From NCBI GenBank assembly GCA_964627935.1, contig CAZVLB010000012.1, positions 62,001-126,000 of the forward strand: a DNA stretch of 64,000 nt. Reading direction: 5' to 3'. The notes under the pieces are model-generated. The model saw nothing but the letters and a program-made list of their open reading frames with translations, was not told the origin of the DNA and did no database searches. This stretch comes from JAABVY01 sp964627935 (GTDB lineage Bacteria; Zixibacteria; MSB-5A5; JAABVY01). Position 1 is the first letter of the stretch; every line of letters starts with the position of its first letter. Positions 58,642-64,000 of this stretch are shown here, piece by piece. Both the position numbers and the translations under genes were made by a program.

Positions 58642-59795
58642 GGTAATGCTATTTTACCCAGCACAGTTTTTCGTTGCGCTCCGGTTACGTCGGGCAAATT
58701 TGCCGGAATACCTCTTATATTCAGATATGCCAGCAAAGCGAACCCGGCCGCCTCAACATAATCGGGATCAATGCCCTCATCGGCTGTTGTTGTAACCCTG
58801 CAATCCGAAAACTCCTCAGCCAGGCGTTTCATGAAGTACCTGTTTCGTGCTCCGCCGCCGCATACCAGAAGATTTGCCGGACATTTATGTTCTCTGTGAT
58901 ATTTTACCACAGCCTTGATAGTAATTTCCGAGGCGGTGGCAATTATATCCTGATCTGAGAGCCTGAGTTGTATCGCTTTTTTCAAAAAGGATTCGACAAA
59001 TTCCCGGCCGAACTGCTCTCTTCCCAGTGATTTTGGATATGGTTTTTTATACCAGGTCCTACCGATTGCATATTTAAGAAGCGGGTTTGAGACCTTGCCT
59101 CTAATGGCAACTGCACCATTTTTATCATAGCCTCGTTTGAACAGTTTTTGCATCAGATCATCGACGATCATATTTCCCGGCCCGCAATCTGAGGCCGATA
59201 TATTATCTATTTTGTTATTTGCTGGAAGATATGTCAGGTTGGATATGCCGCCGATATTCAATACTGCTATGCTCTCCTTTTTGCGAGAAAACATGTAATG
59301 ATGACAGATCGGCATCAAAGGGGCTCCCGATCCGCCCAATGCGATATCATCAGTCCTGAAATCAAATACAACCGCCACACCAAGATTTGCCGAAAGGCGT
59401 GCACCATCGACAATCTGCCAGCTTCCGCCATAACGATTATGGCGCGGGTCGGCATGATGGATGGTTTGTCCATGAGAGCCAATCAGGCCGGGCATTTTAA
59501 ATTTATGGCTTTTCAGAAATGACCTGATTTTCTTCACATAGAAATCGGCCAGTTGATTTTCTGTGCTAAACAGGCTGTCTTTTTCGATTTCTTTTGATGC
59601 GGCAAGCTCTTTTATCAGCGAGGCTGTTTTTTTGCTATACTTATCTGTTTCCGCTGCCAGGAGCTTAATTTTTATACTGCTTCGATCTCCTGAAATGCGG
59701 CACATGGCAATATCCAAGCCGTCGGCCGAGGTACCCGACATCAGGCCGAGAACATCCAGGCTTTTTCTTTTAAACAGTTTGAGCAGCGCTTGCAT
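58638..59795 (-). CDS. anmK: Anhydro-N-acetylmuramic acid kinase
   Basis: The enzyme phosphorylates and opens anhydroMurNAc from recycled peptidoglycan. The 385-residue protein has GLMSGTSADGLDIA, IGSHGQTIHH, NIGGISNLTYLP, the D-containing DCGPGNMIVDDL and the C-terminal VCGGGARNRYFM. An N-terminal lead of about 15 residues precedes the usual start region; no strong ribosome site is seen, so the exact start is uncertain. It overlaps nagZ by 26 bp and the spoIID-like gene by 4 bp. Confidence 0.94.
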   Translation of the reverse strand: MQALLKLFKRKSLDVLGLMSGTSADGLDIAMCRISGDRSSIKIKLLAAETDKYSKKTASLIKELAASKEIEKDSLFSTENQLADFYVKKIRSFLKSHKFKMPGLIGSHGQTIHHADPRHNRYGGSWQIVDGARLSANLGVAVVFDFRTDDIALGGSGAPLMPICHHYMFSRKKESIAVLNIGGISNLTYLPANNKIDNISASDCGPGNMIVDDLMQKLFKRGYDKNGAVAIRGKVSNPLLKYAIGRTWYKKPYPKSLGREQFGREFVESFLKKAIQLRLSDQDIIATASEITIKAVVKYHREHKCPANLLVCGGGARNRYFMKRLAEEFSDCRVTTTADEGIDPDYVEAAGFALLAYLNIRGIPANLPDVTGAQRKTVLGKIALP

Positions 59796-60759
59796 TTTTT
59801 TTGATCTTATCTTTTAATTTCAATATTCGGGAAATTTTCTGCATTATTGAATCTTCATCCAGACGGCCATTTTTTATAGCATTCTGTACTGCATCGAATG
59901 CTTTCCGCTGATCATCCCTGTTATGGCAAAACAGCAGCATATCATGCCCCGCATCCAGGCACCTGACGGCTATTTCATCTGCACTCATATCCTTGATTGC
60001 GCCCATAGCGAGGTCATCGCTGAATATAACGCCCTCGAATCCCAGTTCATTGCGCAGATATGTTTGGCAGATTTTGTTAGAGAATGTTGCTATGTTAGCG
60101 GGATCGAGATTTGCGGCGTGAAGATGAGTGGTCATGACTGTTTCGATGCCTGATTCAATCAAATTCTTAAATGGCTTCCAGTGGACTTTCCGAAAATCCT
60201 CCAGTGATATCTCTGTGGTTGCAGTTTTAACATGTGGATCGATATTCGATGATCCCAGTCCGGGAAAATGTTTGGCGCAGCATGCTATGCCATTTTGACT
60301 ATACTCGTGATACACAAGTGCACTATATTCCGAAACTGTATGCGGGTCATTGCCGAATGCGCGTGTCCTGAGCAGTTGATTTTCATCGGCAGTGAGCACA
60401 TCGCATACCGGTACCAGATTCATATTGATGCCGATTTCAGCCAGGCTGCGGGCGCTTGTGCGGCAGGCAATTTCAAGGCCCTCACGATCAGAATTGTCGG
60501 CATAATAGCGCGCCGATGGAAATGTTGGAAAATCACCTTCAAGGCGGTTTACATTTCCGCCTTCCTGATCGACACAGACGATCAGCCCCGGACCGGAGAC
60601 GTCTTTGATCTCCGCGATCTCATTTTTCAACTTCTCGGCCGAGGCAAAATTGCGGTCAAAGATAATTATTCCGCCCAGCCCGAATTGCGAGGCGAAGTCT
60701 TTTACAAACCCGAGATCATGCGGCTCGTATCCAAATATGAATAGTTCGCCAGGATTCAC
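59770..60759 (-). CDS. nagZ: Beta-N-acetylhexosaminidase, glycoside hydrolase family 3
   Basis: The enzyme releases GlcNAc from muropeptides. The 329-residue single-domain NagZ has the substrate Asp in CVDQEGGNVNRL, the flexible catalytic loop CCAKHFPGLGSSNIDPH (general acid/base Asp-His pair) and the nucleophile in FSDDLAMGAI. GTG start with AGGA about 9 bp upstream. No signal peptide is seen, fitting cytoplasmic recycling. It heads the nagZ-anmK-spoIID unit, with the diguanylate cyclase gene 17 bp upstream. Confidence 0.93.
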   Translation of the reverse strand: MNPGELFIFGYEPHDLGFVKDFASQFGLGGIIIFDRNFASAEKLKNEIAEIKDVSGPGLIVCVDQEGGNVNRLEGDFPTFPSARYYADNSDREGLEIACRTSARSLAEIGINMNLVPVCDVLTADENQLLRTRAFGNDPHTVSEYSALVYHEYSQNGIACCAKHFPGLGSSNIDPHVKTATTEISLEDFRKVHWKPFKNLIESGIETVMTTHLHAANLDPANIATFSNKICQTYLRNELGFEGVIFSDDLAMGAIKDMSADEIAVRCLDAGHDMLLFCHNRDDQRKAFDAVQNAIKNGRLDEDSIMQKISRILKLKDKIKKNASAAQTV

Positions 60760-60776
60760 GCTAAGAGTCCTATTCC

Positions 60777-62345
60777 TCAGACAGCGCAGACCATATTCTT
60801 TCCCGCGCCCTTGGCACGATATAGAGCCATGTCCACTGTCTGGACCAGTTCCATGGTCGAGAGGCCGTTATCGGGATAGGAGGTTGTACCTATCGAGACC
60901 GTGATTTTGAGACCTGTTACGCCGGTGGCAATGCCGAAATCATGCCTCTCGACACCTTCGCGAATGCGTTCCGCAAGCACATTGGCCTCATCCGAACGGG
61001 TCTGGGGCAGGATAATAATGAATTCCTCTCCCCCGTAACGGCAGAATGTATCTGTATCTCTAATACAGGATTTGACCACCTGTACAATATCCTTCAAAAC
61101 CAGGTTGCCGACCTCATGGCCGTAGGTATCATTGGTTTTCTTGAACCAATCCAGGTCCAGCATAATAAGCGACAAGGACAGGTCATAGCGTGCCGAACGT
61201 CGTTTTTCTTCTTCCAGGCGCTGTACGAAATAGCGGTAGTTATGTATGCCGGTCAGGTCATCGATGAGAATCAGGTCGGAGATGCGTTTATGCAATCGTG
61301 CATTTTCGATTGCCATACCGGCCGATGCGGCCAGGATCGTGAAGAGTTTTTCATCTCGGTCATTAAAGGCGGCGATTTTTGATGATTCGGCATTCAAGAC
61401 ACCGATTATCTTGCCCCGGGCGATCATCGGCACAGCCATCTCACTGCGCGCATCGGGCAATGCCGCGATATAGTTGGGCACCGATGAAAGATCGGCAATA
61501 CGAATTATTTTGCCGGTTTCTATTGCCTTGCCGGCCACACCCTTGAGGCTGATAGCGATTGGATTTTTAAATATTTCTTTTTTGCCGCCAGTCATTTTAG
61601 CTCTCAGTTCCAGATGATTCTTCTCCTTGTCGAGCAGCAAAATACTGCACATCGGGTAACCAAGAATATTGTCGGCAATATTGTTTATTTCAACAAAAAC
61701 CTCGTCCAGATCATGGATTTCGCCCAGGGAACGCGAGGTTTCATAGATTGTTTCGAGCTGTATCTGCGTGCGTTCAAGTTCGGTCGTACGTTCATTGAGC
61801 GTATCCAGAAGATGCAGGAGCTTGTCCCCGGAATGCTTGAAATGCTTGGAAAACATTCCCACCGCCAGCACATAGAACCATGCCACCGAGAGACGGATCG
61901 GCATTTCGATTACATCGCGTACCCCGGTAACCTGCTCCATGTTGACAAGGAAATAGGCAATTGTGCACAGCATGGCGATAACCGCGCCGCCCTGCAGATC
62001 GAGATAGTAGGCTGCAAAACCTACCACCAGGTAATAAAGCAGGAAGAACACGCTGTTGAGCCCGCCGGTGCAGTAAACAAGGGCCGAGATCATTACAATA
62101 TCGAAGACAAAGCTGAAATTATAAAGCGTGGCCATGGATATACGGCTGCGTACAGCCAGGAGCTTAAAAAGCGCCAGGTGAACAGCAAAGGCAAGCAGAA
62201 TTACCCAGGAGGCTTCGGCGTAATAATGAACAGGTTTAGGTGCCGCCAGGAGCCATACGGCAATCACCATACTGGCCACCAGACGGGTCAGTACATAAAA
62301 GTATTCTGCTCGCGGAAATAAGGATCTGTATGAACCTTTTTTCAT
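60777..62345 (-). CDS. Membrane GAF-GGDEF diguanylate cyclase
   Basis: The 522-residue protein has six N-terminal membrane segments (about 15-165) with short loops, a helical linker (about 170-200), a GAF domain (about 205-345) and a GGDEF domain (about 355-522). The active site reads RYGGEEF. An intact product-inhibition site RDTD lies five residues before it, so it should make c-di-GMP and be feedback-inhibited. The linked nagZ-anmK-spoIID genes suggest, without proof, that wall turnover and c-di-GMP signalling are co-expressed. Confidence 0.93.
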   Translation of the reverse strand: MKKGSYRSLFPRAEYFYVLTRLVASMVIAVWLLAAPKPVHYYAEASWVILLAFAVHLALFKLLAVRSRISMATLYNFSFVFDIVMISALVYCTGGLNSVFFLLYYLVVGFAAYYLDLQGGAVIAMLCTIAYFLVNMEQVTGVRDVIEMPIRLSVAWFYVLAVGMFSKHFKHSGDKLLHLLDTLNERTTELERTQIQLETIYETSRSLGEIHDLDEVFVEINNIADNILGYPMCSILLLDKEKNHLELRAKMTGGKKEIFKNPIAISLKGVAGKAIETGKIIRIADLSSVPNYIAALPDARSEMAVPMIARGKIIGVLNAESSKIAAFNDRDEKLFTILAASAGMAIENARLHKRISDLILIDDLTGIHNYRYFVQRLEEEKRRSARYDLSLSLIMLDLDWFKKTNDTYGHEVGNLVLKDIVQVVKSCIRDTDTFCRYGGEEFIIILPQTRSDEANVLAERIREGVERHDFGIATGVTGLKITVSIGTTSYPDNGLSTMELVQTVDMALYRAKGAGKNMVCAV

Positions 62346-62520
62346 GACCTCACTTCGGGGCGATAAATAAAAGACTTCTATTTGTTTAGATATCGGCAGA
62401 AAGGGGGCTTTTCTTTCTTGATAGGGGTCATCTTTTGCTAATTTTGATTTATCCGGGCGCGATCAGAAGCGGTACAATGCGGGTTATGTTTCCAATCGAA
62501 ACAGGAGACGGAAATGACTG

Positions 62521-64000
62521 CTATTTGGCAGGATGAACTCCGGCTTTGGCGGGACCTTTACGGGCATGCATGCGGATTATCGTATTGGCAATCAAGGCCG
62601 CAACCGAAACCGCCAGCAAAAGCAGTATGACATCGGTGACAATCAGTATCCAGTTATTGGCGGGGATGTAAGATTTGAGCAGCAGGTAGATCAGCGATGC
62701 CAGGGTGGTCAGAATCATGAAAACCGCCGGTATCATGGTAAACCAGAACTTTTTGCCCCTCATATAGAGCCATACCGTTACCGCCATTAGGGTTAATGAG
62801 GCCAGGAGCTGATTGGCACTGCCGAAAATCTTCCACAGGCTGGCGAAAGCATTGGAATAGCCCATCAGGAACATCAGGATTACCGAAAGACCGGAATTAA
62901 ACCAGTATTTTCTCATAAACCCGGGTACATTGCCGGAAAAGAGTATATTCCAGAGTTCCTCAAAGAGATAGCGGTTGAGCCGTACGGCAGAATCGAGTGT
63001 AGTGATGATAAAGCCCTCGACCATTAGAATTCCGAAAACCGCTCCAAGAGCAACGCTCACAAAGGGAAAAGCATTGTGGACCAGATTTCCGACTCCCAGC
63101 GCAAAAGCGAGTATTGGATTGCCGGATCCGGTTGCGGGCCATACGGTTTTCAGGTAATCTGCATGTCCAAGAGCTGAGGCCAGGGTCAAAAGTACCAGGG
63201 TGGCCAGAATGCCCTCCAGGATCATGCCGTAATAGCCGATCCGTTTGATATCATTTTCCGATGAAACCTGTTTTGATGTCGTCCCGCCGCCGGCCAGGGC
63301 ATGAAATCCGGATATGGCACCGCAGGCGATAACAATAAACATCATGGGCCAGATCATCCCCAGGTTGGCGGTCCCGGTCTGAAGATCAAATCCTGGCGCA
63401 TTGACCGAAAGGCCCCCGAATCCGCCGATCAGAAGTGAGACCATTAGAATCAGCATGCCGCCATAGAGTATCTGCACATTGGTAAAATCACGGGGTTGAA
63501 GGATTATCCAGACCGGGATTCCTGCGGCAATGAATGTATAGACAGTGATAACACCCATCCAGATTTTGGGATCTAATGCTACCGGATGGCGAAATCCGAT
63601 ATAGACTGAAACTATGCAGAGTATGAATGCGAATAAATAGGCGTAAATCGTTTTCATTTTGCGACGGTAGATCAGGTAGCCCAGAAGCGGCGCAATCATG
63701 GTGATAATTATAACCGAGGTTGATGCAATCCCGCCGATTATGCCCTTGACAACACCATCCTGCTCGAACGTTTTCAGGAGAGTTTGATCGGGCCCCAAAG
63801 TGAGTTCCTCGATTGGCCACATTGAGGTCAATGAGGTTGCCGCCGCACCCAGGAAGGCGGAGGTAACCAGGATGATCATAACCAGGGTGAAGAGAATAAA
63901 CAGGATGAAGCCCGGTTTGCCCAGGGTTTTACCGGCGATTTCGGCCATGGATTTGCCCCGCTCGCGTACAGATGCAAACAGGGCGGTATAATCATGCACC
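62521..64000 (-). CDS. cstA: CstA-family carbon starvation / peptide transporter (partial)
   Basis: The C-terminal 493 or so residues of a multi-pass transporter are present; the N-terminus lies past the window end. Visible family parts are VHDYTALFASVRERGKSMAEI-like text at the start (MHDYTALFASVREKG pattern), SGFHALAGGGTTSKQV, GFIITTLDSAVRLNRYLFEEL and FGSANQLLASLTLMAVTVW. Twelve or so membrane segments are predicted in the visible part. CstA proteins import peptides or pyruvate during carbon limitation. A short positively charged tail ends it. The spacer to the diguanylate cyclase is 175 bp. Confidence 0.9.
   Translation of the reverse strand, partial: VHDYTALFASVRERGKSMAEIAGKTLGKPGFILFILFTLVMIILVTSAFLGAAATSLTSMWPIEELTLGPDQTLLKTFEQDGVVKGIIGGIASTSVIIITMIAPLLGYLIYRRKMKTIYAYLFAFILCIVSVYIGFRHPVALDPKIWMGVITVYTFIAAGIPVWIILQPRDFTNVQILYGGMLILMVSLLIGGFGGLSVNAPGFDLQTGTANLGMIWPMMFIVIACGAISGFHALAGGGTTSKQVSSENDIKRIGYYGMILEGILATLVLLTLASALGHADYLKTVWPATGSGNPILAFALGVGNLVHNAFPFVSVALGAVFGILMVEGFIITTLDSAVRLNRYLFEELWNILFSGNVPGFMRKYWFNSGLSVILMFLMGYSNAFASLWKIFGSANQLLASLTLMAVTVWLYMRGKKFWFTMIPAVFMILTTLASLIYLLLKSYIPANNWILIVTDVILLLLAVSVAALIANTIIRMHARKGPAKAGVHPAK

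Noticed and set aside
61614..62321. Plus-strand reading frame of 235 codons over the diguanylate cyclase
   Set aside because: Antisense shadow of the membrane and GAF regions; composition rich in His and Gln, as expected for reverse-complement reading.

Overview
The window reads as a dense, mostly vertically inherited stretch of a Gram-negative bacterial chromosome. It carries about 57 protein genes and one tRNA, with no transposase, phage, plasmid or CRISPR gene. Outer-membrane and periplasmic genes are plentiful: several lipoproteins, an OmpA-family protein with thrombospondin type 3 repeats, a PorV/PorQ-like barrel, SurA/PpiD-type chaperones and MlaE/MlaF. Together with S9 peptidases, GatAB and the intergenic palindromic repeats this resembles the FCB superphylum, possibly a candidate-phylum lineage such as Zixibacteria. 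That placement is my inference from gene style; no phylogeny was run. Promoters that can be read are mostly ordinary sigma-70 types (TTGACA/TTGATC/TTGCGT boxes, 16-18 bp, then TATATT/TACATT/TATCTT).

Layout. 1-3.2 kb: an NtrC-type response regulator (cut by the window edge) and its histidine kinase, divergent from a lipoprotein gene that has a near-consensus sigma-54 promoter and an upstream palindrome. 3.3-5.0 kb: rplY and prs. 5.3-9.6 kb: a secreted S9 peptidase, then NfeD plus slipin. 9.7-20 kb: an isochorismatase-like hydrolase, then glnA-gatA-gatB-purN-purC-purH (nitrogen assimilation, tRNA amidation and purine synthesis, closely packed), smg, coaBC and a family 4 uracil-DNA glycosylase. 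20.1-25 kb: dnaB-mlaE-mlaF, a 0.6 kb palindrome-rich spacer, radA and a flavin reductase. 25.5-30.1 kb: tgt-yajC-def-fmt-rng (RNA modification, secretion and translation initiation). 30.2-44.7 kb: envelope proteins (PpiD-like, M23, rhomboid, TPR, thioredoxin-like, PorV/Q, SurA-like) around dnaE. 44.8-45.8 kb: threonine aldolase.

45.85-51.0 kb is an arsenic and organoarsenical resistance island. One unit holds ArsR1, a DUF318-type permease, and ArsE-, ArsF- and ArsG-like genes. A second unit holds ArsR2 (with the classical ELCxC sensor box), a thioredoxin-type ArsC and ACR3. The island would reduce and export aromatic (nitro)arsenicals as well as inorganic arsenate and arsenite. It is followed by a palindrome-containing spacer and a BBE-like flavin oxidase.

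52.8-64 kb: tRNA-Ala(GGC) with its own promoter and terminator, a TolB-like propeller protein, recN, an OmpA-family protein, then spoIID-anmK-nagZ (peptidoglycan processing and recycling), a membrane GAF-GGDEF diguanylate cyclase and a CstA-type peptide transporter cut by the window end.

The most interesting elements are the sigma-54/two-component/lipoprotein module at the left edge, the two-transcript arsenic island with two differently built ArsR sensors, and the dispersed nested palindromes at 23.0-23.5 kb and 51.0-51.2 kb.
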